Assembly (NCBI RefSeq): GCF_020966635.1
Contig: NZ_JAJKFQ010000026.1
Location: forward strand, 411,894-475,893
Length of the DNA: 64,000 nucleotides
Source of the DNA: Stieleria sp. JC731
GTDB taxonomy: Bacteria; Planctomycetota; Planctomycetia; Pirellulales; Pirellulaceae
Direction of reading: 5' to 3'
Shown here: positions 37,094 to 46,438 of the stretch, piece after piece
Numbering within the stretch: position 1 is the stretch's first letter
Layout: each line of letters starts with the position of its first letter
Made by a program: the position numbers and the translations under genes
The notes under the pieces: model-generated
The model's database searches: none
Told to the model about the DNA's origin: nothing
Seen by the model: only the letters and a program-made list of their open reading frames with translations

Positions 37094-40021
37094 CTAATCA
37101 ACGAACGCGAATTCATTCGATAACAGCAGGACTTGCGCCAGCTGTGACCATGGATCGAGTGAATTTTTACCGCCGGTATCGCCTTCAACTGGTTCGGGCG
37201 ATTGCGATAGAAACTGCATTGCTGCCGCTAACTCGGATTCATTCGGATTGCGAGCCAAGGTGTATCGGTACATTCGCCGGACACGTTCCGCGTTTTTATC
37301 GGATTCAAGAGCCGGATCGTTACTTCGCGATGCCAACGCTTTGGCTTGGTCAATTACAAAGCCCGAATTCAGGAGATACAAGGCTTGTTGTGGAACCGTC
37401 GTGTTGGTCCGCTGAGCTCGACTCGCGTCGGGACTTGGGACATCAAATGCGGCCAGCAATCCTGGCAGATCTTCCCGATCGATATACGCATAAAGCCCTC
37501 GACGTTTCGCGTCTTCATGGATCATCACTGATCGGCCACCGACCGAATCGTCCAGCTGCCCCGAGGCGACGAGCAAACGATCTCGCAACGGTTCAAACTC
37601 AAGTCGAGTTCGTGGCATGTGCCACAGCAAACGATTTTCTGGATCTTGAGTGATGGCGGCTTCACGATGCGTGCTCGTTTGTTGCCAAGTTTTCGACAAC
37701 ATGATGCGTCGCTGCAAACCCTTGATCGACCAGCCATCAGCCATAAATTCCGAAGCTAAGTGGTCGAGCAATTCCGGATGCGTGGGGCGTTCACCACGAG
37801 TCCCAAAATCACTTGGCGTTCGCACTAGACCGTCACCAAAATGGTGTTGCCAAATTCGATTCACAATCACACGCGCGGTCAGCGGGTTGGCCGGATTCAC
37901 AATCGCTTTTGCTAGCTCCAACCGGCCACTTCCGTTCGTAAAAGGCTGCCCTTGGTCGACCTGCTCAAGTGCTTGCAGGAATCTTCGAGGGACACGGTCC
38001 CCGCGATTACTCGGCACACCGCGGCGAAAGATCACGGGCTCAACTGGTTTTGGCTTATCCACCAGAACCATCCCGCGCGGTGGGGCTCCGGGATGAGTCA
38101 CCTCGACACCGTTGACGCCGTTCATTTTTTGGTTGTACTCGTTGCGTTCCCCCTGATCCAAATGCCGAATCATCTGTTCGCGATCAAGCGAGGTAGGATT
38201 GCTTGGGGAAAACAGCACCTGGCGAATCTGTTCATCAGCGACATCCGCAAGAGCTTCGAGCGGTGGGTCCGCCTTTTTGGCTTCGCCCCAACTGGCGAAA
38301 ACAGACTCGAAAACATCACCGATAACCTGAGCTGTCTCTTCGACTGTCTTCGGTTGCGATTCTTCCAACTTGGAAATCAGTTTCTGAATCCCCGCCTGAT
38401 GTTCGGCCGCGAATTCTTGGCTACCAAAGGTCTTCAGTTGCTCAGGCAATTTGGCCGCAAACTCATCTGCCTTAATCGCCGCAATCGATCGCAATAAATC
38501 CCAGATCGGGCCGGACGAGACGTTCGCATCGGAAAGGAAGTCTTGCCAACGGAAAACCGCAGCCCTTCGCAACGCGCCACGTTTGCCTTGATAGGAACCA
38601 CGGCGTTTCCTTTCCTGTCCGATCGTTTCGGCAAAGTAAACGAGATAGTCCGCGACTCTGCTGCGAAGTTCTTGTTCGGTCGCTACACGTCGGCCTTCAA
38701 GCCAATCGTCGACTTCTTTCTGTTTGTCAGCTTTGGCTTGTAAAAAAGCGTCGTATTGCTCCGAAGGAACCGGATCGCCCAGCAGCGGCAACTCATCGGG
38801 CTCTTGGGAACTGTCGAAAACTCCATACAGGGAATAGTAGTCAGCTGTCGGTACGGGATCATACTTGTGGTCATGGCAACGAGCACAAGAAACACTCAGC
38901 CCCAGAAAACCTCGCGTGACAACATCGATCTGATCGTCGATCACGTCAGGTCGACGATTCATGAACTTCCGCCCGACCGTTAGGTAGCCCATCGCGGCGA
39001 GTGCTTTGCGTTGGTCGCCTTCGAGCCCAAGCATGTCGGCAGCGATCTGCTCCACGACAAACTGATTGAAGGGTTTGTCTTCGTTGAAAGCCTCGATCAC
39101 ATAGTCGCGATAAGTAAACGCGAATGGGTAACGAGTTTCCTGATTGCCGGCCAAATACCCTTTTGTGTCTCCGTACCGTGCAATGTCCAGCCAGTGTCGA
39201 GCCCAACGTTCACCGTAGTGAGGATTGTCGAGCAGTCGATCGACAAGATGTTCGAACGCTTTGGGATCGGCATCGTTAACAAAGGCTTGCACTTCGTCAT
39301 AAGTTGGCGGCAGACCTAGCAACGTGAAATACGCCCGCCGAATCAGCGTCTCACGATCAGCCGTGGGGTTGGGCTCCAATCCGCCATCGTTCAGACGTGC
39401 ACGCACGAACCGATCGATCGAAGTCAACTCCGAAGCATCGCTTGAATTCTTTAGCTGCGGTGGTTCCGGTTTTGTGATTGGCTGAAGCGACCAATGGTTT
39501 TCACGTTGAGCTGCGACTTTATCGGCAAACGACATCTCCTTCGTTTCGCCCGCATCATCAGCTTCGTCCTCCGGCCAGTAAGCTCCGTCGGCAACCCACT
39601 TTCGGAACAATTCAATTTCCTCCTCCGGCAACTTATTGTCCGGCGGCATCTGGAACTCATTGTCCTTGTAGCCAATTGCGCGAATGAGCAGACTGCGGTC
39701 CACGTTGTTCGTATGGACAACCGGTCCGGAATCACCACCCCGTTTGAAATGGTCTTGTCGATCCAAGCGTAGATTGCCCGATTGGTCATCCGGGCCGTGA
39801 CAGTCCACGCAATGTTGGATCAAAAGAGGCCGGATCTTGGTTTCAAAAAACGCTTCTTTGTCGGGATCGGCTTTATTGGTCTGCTCTTCGGCAATCACCG
39901 AATTCCCAATGACACCTGCGAACAAGCCACAGGCGATCATCGACACTCGGATGAGATCGCGAAGACGCAGACAGACCGGCAAGTCCATTAATGACATAGG
40001 CAATCGGTCGACATTCATCAT
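37094..40021 (-). CDS. Planctomycete cytochrome with DUF1549/DUF1553 domains (PSCyt1-PSD1 type)
   Basis: About 975 residues. A hydrophobic N-terminus (VSMIACGLFAGVIGNSVIA) is followed by a class I cytochrome c domain with CVDCH (about residue 70), then DUF1549 (GERWARHWLDIARYGDTKGY, LSCARCHDHKYDPVPTADYY with a second CxxCH) and DUF1553 (PANPLTARVIVNRIWQHHFG, PNNRLLWHMPRTRLEFEPLRD-type). This multidomain protein is a hallmark of planctomycetes and is normally paired with a DUF1501 protein, here the next gene downstream after the repeat array. Probably an exported redox system for sulfated or complex polysaccharide. Start at ATG 40021; the longer frame to 40138 has a non-family N-terminus. Confidence 0.9.
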   Translation of the reverse strand: MMNVDRLPMSLMDLPVCLRLRDLIRVSMIACGLFAGVIGNSVIAEEQTNKADPDKEAFFETKIRPLLIQHCVDCHGPDDQSGNLRLDRQDHFKRGGDSGPVVHTNNVDRSLLIRAIGYKDNEFQMPPDNKLPEEEIELFRKWVADGAYWPEDEADDAGETKEMSFADKVAAQRENHWSLQPITKPEPPQLKNSSDASELTSIDRFVRARLNDGGLEPNPTADRETLIRRAYFTLLGLPPTYDEVQAFVNDADPKAFEHLVDRLLDNPHYGERWARHWLDIARYGDTKGYLAGNQETRYPFAFTYRDYVIEAFNEDKPFNQFVVEQIAADMLGLEGDQRKALAAMGYLTVGRKFMNRRPDVIDDQIDVVTRGFLGLSVSCARCHDHKYDPVPTADYYSLYGVFDSSQEPDELPLLGDPVPSEQYDAFLQAKADKQKEVDDWLEGRRVATEQELRSRVADYLVYFAETIGQERKRRGSYQGKRGALRRAAVFRWQDFLSDANVSSGPIWDLLRSIAAIKADEFAAKLPEQLKTFGSQEFAAEHQAGIQKLISKLEESQPKTVEETAQVIGDVFESVFASWGEAKKADPPLEALADVADEQIRQVLFSPSNPTSLDREQMIRHLDQGERNEYNQKMNGVNGVEVTHPGAPPRGMVLVDKPKPVEPVIFRRGVPSNRGDRVPRRFLQALEQVDQGQPFTNGSGRLELAKAIVNPANPLTARVIVNRIWQHHFGDGLVRTPSDFGTRGERPTHPELLDHLASEFMADGWSIKGLQRRIMLSKTWQQTSTHREAAITQDPENRLLWHMPRTRLEFEPLRDRLLVASGQLDDSVGGRSVMIHEDAKRRGLYAYIDREDLPGLLAAFDVPSPDASRAQRTNTTVPQQALYLLNSGFVIDQAKALASRSNDPALESDKNAERVRRMYRYTLARNPNESELAAAMQFLSQSPEPVEGDTGGKNSLDPWSQLAQVLLLSNEFAFVD

Positions 40022-40397
40022 GTAATATCGTTGGTCAACGCCAAGGACCCGCGTAAAGCGTTCCCGGTGCAATGACAGATGGAGGTGGGAAAGTTGAATC
40101 GAACGAATCCGACGCCTCAGTGGGTGCCATTCGATCAATCAACTCTGGTAGGTGGGTAGGTCGCTAGCCTAAATGGTTTCGGCATCGTTATGACAATGCG
40201 ATACCACGCAATCTAACCGGCTAACTACCCCTATTCTATCCGATTCAGCGTGATCAGGAAGGGAAACCGCAATTTCAAAGGGTTCAAAAACTGACGACGC
40301 ACAGAGTTGAAAACGCATGGAGACGTCCGAAGTTACCACGCTTTTGCGGGATCCCAGAGTCAAACGAATCCAGTGTTGTCCAATCAACCCCTTCAGA
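40022..40397. other. Intergenic region upstream of the PSCyt1-PSD1 gene
   Basis: About 375 bases with no gene that I accept. A short minus-strand frame here (40169-40447) overlaps the DUF695-like gene in another frame and has no recognisable features. It probably contains the promoter of the downstream cytochrome gene. Confidence 0.45.
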
Positions 40398-40850
40398 TCA
40401 CTTTCTTCCCTCAGGAAAGAAGTCGTAGTAGCTATTCCAATCGGCATCCCTAACTGCCATGCATTGGACGTCGTGAGTCGTTGACAGAGACTGTAAGTGT
40501 TCGTGAATCGCCCCGATATCGGCGCCTTCAGAGATATAGAAAATCAGCTCCTTCACTGTGGGCGCGGTGAGCGCGAGAACATGTATGCCAGTCGCCTGAC
40601 TGGTTACCGTCGCGATGATCTTGTCTTCTAATTCACCCAGCGACTCGTTCTCATCCGCATTCGGTACACCGCCCTTGGGTGGCAACTTGAAAGGAATCGC
40701 AAACCCAAGTTTGATCCCCAAATCAGGGTGCCCCGCCCATTGGTTGGCCGACTCGTTCAGCCGAACCAACAACGTTCCGTCCTCCATCGCGACGCTTCCA
40801 AGTAGCCACATGTGGTCAGATGCGTTTAAGTCATTCTTATCAAGTGGCAT
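40398..40850 (-). CDS. DUF695-like small protein
   Basis: A 150-residue soluble protein with the character of DUF695 proteins. The region VRLNESANQWAGHPDLGIKLGFAIPF and the ENESLGELEDKI segment resemble the family's ligand-like core, and the C-terminus ends in NSYYDFFPEG, similar to the WxxYxxFYP ending. The family has no known activity. It is encoded alone on the minus strand, divergent from the ArsR gene. Confidence in the family name is moderate, from pattern only. Confidence 0.6.
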   Translation of the reverse strand: MPLDKNDLNASDHMWLLGSVAMEDGTLLVRLNESANQWAGHPDLGIKLGFAIPFKLPPKGGVPNADENESLGELEDKIIATVTSQATGIHVLALTAPTVKELIFYISEGADIGAIHEHLQSLSTTHDVQCMAVRDADWNSYYDFFPEGRK

Positions 40851-41010
40851 CGTAGCGTTCCAATCGAGGGGGGGGTGACCAACCAGTCGCCAATCCGTGG
40901 GCGACTCTTCTGATGAGGCTCAATAGTGTACAGCAGACAGCTTCCGCGATGAATTCGAGCACATTCTGCGTTCGAAGCAGCATTTATTCAAAAGGATCAC
41001 CTCGAACTAA

Positions 41011-41038
41011 TTGACACCTCGCGATATTCCGATATATT
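41011..41038 (+). promoter_or_regulatory. Sigma-70-like promoter of the ArsR operon
   Basis: TTGACA at 41011-41016 and TATATT at 41033-41038 are separated by 16 bases, close to the bacterial consensus. The symmetric ATATTCCGATAT overlaps the -10 region, and CGATATTC recurs about 38 bases downstream, so this may also be the operator of the ArsR protein starting at 41075. Confidence 0.6.
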
Positions 41039-41074
41039 TAAGCGTCATCGAGTTCCTCCGATATTCGCATTGCC

Positions 41075-41434
41075 ATGCCAACCGAATCGAAGCTTGCAAA
41101 AACCCTTAGCGAAGAAGCATCCCAACCCGCGAAGCCACGCGGAACGGTTGACGATTTCGCGCAAGCGGCCGAATGCCTGAAAACTCTCGCACACCCCGTC
41201 CGTCTTCGCATCGTCCAGTTGTTGCTGTTCGGTCGGTATACCGTTGGTGAATTGGCTGCGGACTGCAAAATCCAAGACAATGTTGCCTCGGATCACCTTC
41301 GTTTGCTGCAGCGTTGCGGTTTTTTGGTCAGCGAGCGCGAAGGTCGGCGCGTGTATTACCAGATTGCCGAACCACACCTGGAGAATCTGATGGCGTGCAT
41401 CGAAGGACGATTTCTGCCATCGGACACGCAATAG
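41075..41434 (+). CDS. ArsR family winged-helix regulator
   Basis: A 119-residue DNA-binding repressor: AECLKTLAHPVRLRIVQLLL, then a helix-turn-helix with VGELAADCKIQDNVASDHLRLLQRCGFLVSEREGRRVYYQI. It lacks the ELCVCDL cysteine box of ArsR-type metal sensors, and has only isolated Cys residues (Cys34, Cys66, Cys81, Cys108 or close), so the signal could be metal, redox or sulfide. The gene is preceded by a good promoter. It is followed on the same strand by a ferritin-like protein and a DsrE-like protein, so it probably controls those genes and itself. Confidence 0.88.
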   Translation: MPTESKLAKTLSEEASQPAKPRGTVDDFAQAAECLKTLAHPVRLRIVQLLLFGRYTVGELAADCKIQDNVASDHLRLLQRCGFLVSEREGRRVYYQIAEPHLENLMACIEGRFLPSDTQ

Positions 41435-41633
41435 ACAATCGGATGACATTCGGCGGTGCTCAGTACCGCCACATTATTTGCAACTACACCTCGTCGGATC
41501 ACGAACTGTCGACACAACCGCACATACGAGTTACTAACAGGGCTGTTTGACAGTTCATACAATCCCGCACCTGACGCGTCATCGGTTAAAACCGCGTCTC
41601 GTTCAACCAGACCAAGACACAAAGGAGAATCCC

Positions 41634-42122
41634 ATGGCATCTGCACGATCACTCGAAAACCTTCAGAAGGGGCTTTCGATGGAACTGACCGCTTCCCATC
41701 AATATCAATTGCACGCCAGCGTGCTCGACGATTGGGGTCTTGATCTGCTAGCCAAGCAGATGAAGGAAGAGATGACGGAGGAACTTGGACACTCGGATCG
41801 ATTCCTCGAACGGATCATGTTTTTGAAGGGTGATCCGAAGATGGAATTCGACAAGCCGCCACATCGAGCTCCCTCGCTCAAAGAACTCTTCGAATCAGAT
41901 CTCGCTGATGAGCAAGAGGCTGTAAAGTTCTACACCAGCGCCGCACACCAAGCTTCTGAAGATTCCGACATTGGAACAAAGCGACTGTTTGAAGACATCG
42001 CGATCGAAGAAGAGGCACATATCGGGTGGCTCGAACTGCAGCTCGATTTGCTACAGCGAATTGGTGAGCCCGCTTACGTCGCCAAACACATGTCTTCACC
42101 TCATGAAGGCGGCGATGCGTAG
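41634..42122 (+). CDS. Bacterioferritin-like protein lacking the heme-ligand Met
   Basis: A 162-residue ferritin-like protein that stores or detoxifies iron. It aligns with E. coli bacterioferritin end to end. Ferroxidase residues are kept: Glu17 (MELTASHQY), Glu50 and His53 (EELGHSDRFLERI), Glu of DLADEQEAVKFY, and Glu and His of EEEAHIGWLELQLDLL. The heme-binding Met52 of E. coli is Leu51 here, so it may not bind heme. GGAG lies 8 bases before the ATG at 41634. It is the second gene after an ArsR regulator, in front of a DsrE-like gene. Confidence 0.9.
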   Translation: MASARSLENLQKGLSMELTASHQYQLHASVLDDWGLDLLAKQMKEEMTEELGHSDRFLERIMFLKGDPKMEFDKPPHRAPSLKELFESDLADEQEAVKFYTSAAHQASEDSDIGTKRLFEDIAIEEEAHIGWLELQLDLLQRIGEPAYVAKHMSSPHEGGDA

Positions 42123-42308
42123 CCATTGGTGCTGCTGACGAAGCCGCAGCAAGATTCATGCGGCCATACGTATGAGCAAGCATTCGGGCGCACATTTGCA
42201 TCAAAACTCTTTGCAGCGTCGTTGATGCAGACAATTCACATGAACTGGTTTTAGCCGACGGCACCGAGAGCCGTCGCGCGATTCAATTTCGCACGAGGAT
42301 TTGTTCCC

Positions 42309-43427
42309 ATGAATGCAATGAAGCTGTGCTGTGTGTTTGCAAATGTATTGCTTGCCTCCACAATGGTGTTAGCGCAAGACAGTGCCCCCCCGGAACCCGG
42401 GCCTGGTTTCCGCGGCGGCCGAGGATTTGGGTTTGGTCGTCAGTTCGGCCGTGGTCCCGGGCAAGGGATGATGAGGCATGGCTCGAACGCGTCGGACGCG
42501 GAATCGATGCAAGGTCACGGTGGGCACGGGGCTGATGATCGTCATGACGAAGACCACGACGTGTTTCAGTTCTTGCTACAGAATCATTCGAAGATCAAGC
42601 GAACGGTTACCGATCTTCCCGACGGTGTCGAAACCTTGACAGAGTCAGACGACGACGAAGTCGCTGACAAAATCAAGGAGCATGTCGAGTGGATGCAATA
42701 TCGCGTCGAAAAAGTTAATCCGATTCGTATGCGTGATCCACTGTTCGCCGAACTGTTCCGCCACGCGGACAAGATCAAGATGGTTCATACCGATACGGAG
42801 CGAGGAGTCAAAGTTGTCGAGACCTCCAGCGATCCCTATGTTGCGAAACTGATCCAAGAGCACGCCAAGGTTGTCTCCGGGTTCGTCGCCCGAGGCTTTG
42901 CCGAGGCAATGAAGAACCATGCGATACCGAACAACAACGCCAAGGTCAGCAAAGACCTCGCGTTTCCCGTGATCGAAGGGCATGGCGGTGTGGTTCGGCT
43001 TGCCGAAGCCGCACAGCAGCCCAAACCCGGTACAAAGCTAATTGTCGACATCACCAAAGGCGGCGACGCCACGAAGCTGAACCCCGGCATTGAGAAGGTT
43101 GCGAAATTCGTCAACTTGTATGCCGGCGGTGGACGAGAACCTGCGGACGCTCAGTTCGCGATTGTCCTTCATGGCGATGCGACCCTAGCGATTTTAAATC
43201 CGGACGCCTATTCAGAACATTTCAAAACCGAGGGCAATCCGAATCTACCGCTACTGCAACAACTTCATGAAGCCGGAGTTGAGATCTACGTTTGCGGACA
43301 GTCGCTACTGTCACTTGGCAGCCAACCTTCCGACGTCGTTGTGTTCGCGGAGACCGCCGTCTCCGCGCTAACCGCAGTCGTCAACCTTCAAGACGAAGGT
43401 TTCTCTTACGTGCCGATGTTGAAGTAG
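42309..43427 (+). CDS. Exported protein with Gly/His-rich linker and DsrE-like domain
   Basis: A 372-residue exported protein. It has a signal peptide (LCCVFANVLLASTMVLAQ), a glycine-, arginine- and histidine-rich linker (GGRGFGFGRQFGRG, about residues 32-80), a helical domain with HDVFQFLLQNHSKIKRT and FRHADKIKMVHTDTERGV (about 85-205), and a C-terminal DsrE/DsrF-like domain (about 240-372; QFAIVLHGDATLAIL, VEIYVCGQSLLSLG) whose Cys is in the sulfur-transfer position. Sulfur relay or metal/redox stress are likely roles. It is in the same direction as ArsR and bacterioferritin. It ends 2 bases from the convergent ald gene. Confidence 0.75.
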   Translation: MNAMKLCCVFANVLLASTMVLAQDSAPPEPGPGFRGGRGFGFGRQFGRGPGQGMMRHGSNASDAESMQGHGGHGADDRHDEDHDVFQFLLQNHSKIKRTVTDLPDGVETLTESDDDEVADKIKEHVEWMQYRVEKVNPIRMRDPLFAELFRHADKIKMVHTDTERGVKVVETSSDPYVAKLIQEHAKVVSGFVARGFAEAMKNHAIPNNNAKVSKDLAFPVIEGHGGVVRLAEAAQQPKPGTKLIVDITKGGDATKLNPGIEKVAKFVNLYAGGGREPADAQFAIVLHGDATLAILNPDAYSEHFKTEGNPNLPLLQQLHEAGVEIYVCGQSLLSLGSQPSDVVVFAETAVSALTAVVNLQDEGFSYVPMLK

Positions 43428-43429
43428 CG

Positions 43430-44530
43430 TTAGAGTCGATTTAGCTGCATGCCAAACGCTTCAGCAACGCCCTGGTTATTGACGGTGCCGTTGTGAATGT
43501 TGATCGTTTGGCATAGCGGCCCATGATCCGCTATCGCCCCATCAATCCCAAGGCCGGCAAGCTTCAGAACCCAAGGCAGTGTTGCGTTGCACAACGCATA
43601 GGTGCTGGTGCGCCCGACAGCTCCCGGCATGTTAGCAACGCAGTAATGGACGACATCATCAATGATGTACGTCGGCTCGCCATGGGTTGTTGGACGAGTC
43701 GTCTCGATGCATCCGCCCTGGTCGACCGCCACATCGATCACCACACTACCTGGCTTCATTCGTTTCAAGTCTTCACGGCGCACCAACTGTGGTGCCTTTG
43801 CCCCTGGAATCAAAACCGACCCGACCACAAGGTCAGCCCTCTCGATCTGCTCAAGGATGTTGTGACGATCGCTGTATAGCGTGTTGACGTTTGCCGGCAT
43901 GATGTCATCTAGATAGCGTAGGCGATCTAAATCGACATCCAAGATTACCACGTCGGCTTGGAAACCAGCAGCAATTTTCGCGGCGTTGCTACCGACAATG
44001 CCACCACCCAAAATCGTGATGTGTGCAGGTGGAACACCTGGAACACCACCAAGAAGTATGCCCCGACCCATTTGCGGTCGCTCAAGGTACTTTGCCCCCT
44101 GCTGGATACTCATTCGTCCGGCAACTTCACTCATCGGCGTCAGCAACGGCAGCCTACCTCGCTGATCGCGAAGTGTCTCGTAGGCAAAGCACGTCGATCC
44201 GCTAGCGATCATCGCTTGCGTCAGCGTTTCGCTTGCGGCAAAGTGAAAGTAGGTAAACACAGCTTGACCGGGTTTGATCAGACCGTATTCACTCGCTTGC
44301 GGCTCCTTGACCTTGACAATCAAGTCGGCTTTTTCGAAGACCTCGGCGCCACTTGTCGCCAACGTCGCACCGGCTCGCACGTAGTCTTCGTCAAGCAAGC
44401 CGGACCCAAGACCTGCGGATTCTTCGACGATAACTTTGTGTCCACGGGTGACCAATTCTTCGACGCCGACGGGCAACATCGAGACCCGATACTCATCCGA
44501 CTTTATTTCTTTGGGAACACCGATAATCAT
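43430..44530 (-). CDS. ald: Alanine dehydrogenase
   Basis: A 366-residue NAD-dependent enzyme catalysing L-alanine + NAD + water to pyruvate, ammonia and NADH. Family features are the N-terminus IIGVPKEIKSDEYRVSMLP (with the Arg and the start of the substrate site), the active-site His in YFHFAAS, the NAD fold ILGGGIVGSNAAKIAAGFQADVVILDVD, and VIDVAVDQGGCIETT. Length is typical. The ATG at 44530 has AGGA 7 bases upstream and gives the family start. It stands alone, converging on the DsrE-like gene and divergent from amn. Confidence 0.96.
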   Translation of the reverse strand: MIIGVPKEIKSDEYRVSMLPVGVEELVTRGHKVIVEESAGLGSGLLDEDYVRAGATLATSGAEVFEKADLIVKVKEPQASEYGLIKPGQAVFTYFHFAASETLTQAMIASGSTCFAYETLRDQRGRLPLLTPMSEVAGRMSIQQGAKYLERPQMGRGILLGGVPGVPPAHITILGGGIVGSNAAKIAAGFQADVVILDVDLDRLRYLDDIMPANVNTLYSDRHNILEQIERADLVVGSVLIPGAKAPQLVRREDLKRMKPGSVVIDVAVDQGGCIETTRPTTHGEPTYIIDDVVHYCVANMPGAVGRTSTYALCNATLPWVLKLAGLGIDGAIADHGPLCQTINIHNGTVNNQGVAEAFGMQLNRL

Positions 44531-45093
44531 TTTCAATCCTGTAGGTTGGTCGCCGGACGACGCCGAGACAATGCCGCCACAATCCTATGACGCTTTGCGG
44601 GGTACGTTGCTGGCCAAAGACAACGGGTTCTGAACCGTGTCTGAGTCCAAGTCGACGAGGCAATCGGTGCGACAGTTGGCACCAAGCCGCATCACTGCTT
44701 AGCTTCACTGCATAGCGTTACAGAACAGCAGGATTGTTTGACAACGAAAACCTGAAAAGGGGCCTAAATCGGCTCCGCCAAAACAAACGAAAAGCAAGGT
44801 GGCACTTTTACCCATGTCGGCGAAACCATGGTCGTTCAATGGGCATTGAAACCAAATAAATTTGTCAGAAACATTTACGGCCATTGAAGAAGAACGAGCC
44901 AACGATGCGTACTATTTTCAATAGCCACGAAACCCATCTCATTCGTGTACAGTAGCGGCTAGGGATCCCCTCCCATTCCCCTGGGACTGTGACGATCTAT
45001 CATTGGCAATGCAACATGATTGAATTGATTCGCCTGTGTTCGTCGGCGTAGCGCCCTTACTGCCATCACTCGTCTCGTGATTGAACTCACATC
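44531..45093. other. Long intergenic region between ald and amn
   Basis: About 560 bases between the divergent starts of ald and amn. I see no credible gene and no glycine-riboswitch-like or other RNA fold. It must contain both promoters. Confidence 0.45.
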
Positions 45094-46281
45094 ATGGAAG
45101 ACCAATTTCAAATCGATCCGACTTCGAATCTGGACGACTTGTGCGAACGGATTCTCGCCGGATGCAGTTTGATGGAGCAAATCTACGCCAACGGTCACTA
45201 CGTTCGCGTCACCGTTGTTCGCAGTTGGTCTAAGCACAACCCAGAGATCTCGGGCAAGATCGCACGCCCCAAGGCATTCCGGTGGTACCTGAGACGGGAG
45301 CTACTGAAACTGGCGCGTCGCGGTGCGAAAATTACAATCCAAAAGTCCCGCCCTCGCGTCGACTTGAACGCACCGACGCTGCTGAAAACCATCGATGAGT
45401 CCGATTTCGACATGACCCGAAAGAAGGTGTTCATGTTCGGACCCGAACGCAGCGAGCTTTCTATTAAGCGGCTGGAACACTACACAGGAACCCTGGCCGA
45501 AGACTTTCAACGGTATGTGCTTCTGACCAATTATCACATGCACATGGAGGCCTTCGCCGAAACATTTCCAGGCTGCACCGGATCGACCGGTACCAACGTT
45601 CAAATGCCAACCCTTCATCACATCGCCGATGACAATCGAGGTATCAGCATTGTGAACATCGGTGTCGGTCCTTCAAACGCGAAGAATTTGACGGACCACC
45701 TTGCCGTTCTTCGCCCCGATGCGATGCTGATGGTTGGCCATTGCGCCGGTGTCCGCAATCACCAGGAAATCGGCGACTTCGTTTTGGCAAGCGGCTACAT
45801 GAGAGCCGACCACATTCTCGACGAAGCTCTGCCCCCTTCAGTTCCGATCACACCAAGCTTTTTATTGAATCGAGCATTAGCGACTACGCTCGAGGATTCC
45901 AACTTGAGGTACCGTATCGGTGCCGTCTATACAACGATGGACCGAAACTGGGAATTGTCAGTCAGCCGCACACAACATCACTTGCGGGCAAGCCGTTCAA
46001 TTGCCGTCGATATGGAATCGGCGACAGTCGCCGCCAACGGCTTTCGCTACAGAATTCCCTCGGCCACACTTCTATGCGTGTCAGACAAGCCCCTGCATGG
46101 GCAGCCCAAACTGCCTTCGGAAGCCAAAGCGTTCTATGGAGAGACCAAGAAGCAGCACTTAAAGGTGGCAACATTGGCAATCGAATCGATCAAAGCCAAA
46201 TACCCCGACGGTCTGCCCAACAGTGATATCCGGGCTCCTGACGAAGCCCTACTTGAGGGCCCCGATGCTGCCGATTGTTGA
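45094..46281 (+). CDS. amn: AMP nucleosidase
   Basis: A 395-residue protein of the AMP nucleosidase type, which hydrolyses AMP to adenine and ribose 5-phosphate. The N-terminal domain resembles the Amn regulatory domain (YVRVTVVRSWSKHNPEISGKIARPKAFR). The C-terminal phosphorylase fold has GVGPSNAKNLTDHL, MLMVGHCAGVRN, VLASGYMRADH, and AVDMESATVAANGFRYRIPSATLLCVSDKPLHG. It is shorter than E. coli Amn (484). Function is probably purine salvage and AMP homeostasis. It is followed by about 160 bases and then the polyketide cluster. Confidence 0.88.
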   Translation: MEDQFQIDPTSNLDDLCERILAGCSLMEQIYANGHYVRVTVVRSWSKHNPEISGKIARPKAFRWYLRRELLKLARRGAKITIQKSRPRVDLNAPTLLKTIDESDFDMTRKKVFMFGPERSELSIKRLEHYTGTLAEDFQRYVLLTNYHMHMEAFAETFPGCTGSTGTNVQMPTLHHIADDNRGISIVNIGVGPSNAKNLTDHLAVLRPDAMLMVGHCAGVRNHQEIGDFVLASGYMRADHILDEALPPSVPITPSFLLNRALATTLEDSNLRYRIGAVYTTMDRNWELSVSRTQHHLRASRSIAVDMESATVAANGFRYRIPSATLLCVSDKPLHGQPKLPSEAKAFYGETKKQHLKVATLAIESIKAKYPDGLPNSDIRAPDEALLEGPDAADC

Positions 46282-46438
46282 AAACCATCGTTGGCACCAT
46301 TGCGAACTCAGACAATTGACCTCAAGTTACACTGAATCTGATTGGTGCCGAGATCCTGCTGAAAAATGTCCACGCAGAATTCGAGCCTGTCCGATCAAAC
46401 CGCTATCGACAACTTGCAAATAGTACTGGCCATCCACG

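Noticed and set aside
36665-37188. Long open reading frames on both strands across array 3 (152 and 164 residues)
   Set aside because: The 87-bp unit is divisible by three, so any stop-free unit yields a repeating open frame. The peptides are low-complexity 29-residue repeats with no signal, domain or ribosome site.
41075-43427. An arsenic resistance operon, from the ArsR-type regulator
   Set aside because: No arsenate reductase or efflux gene follows, and the regulator lacks the ELCVCDL box.
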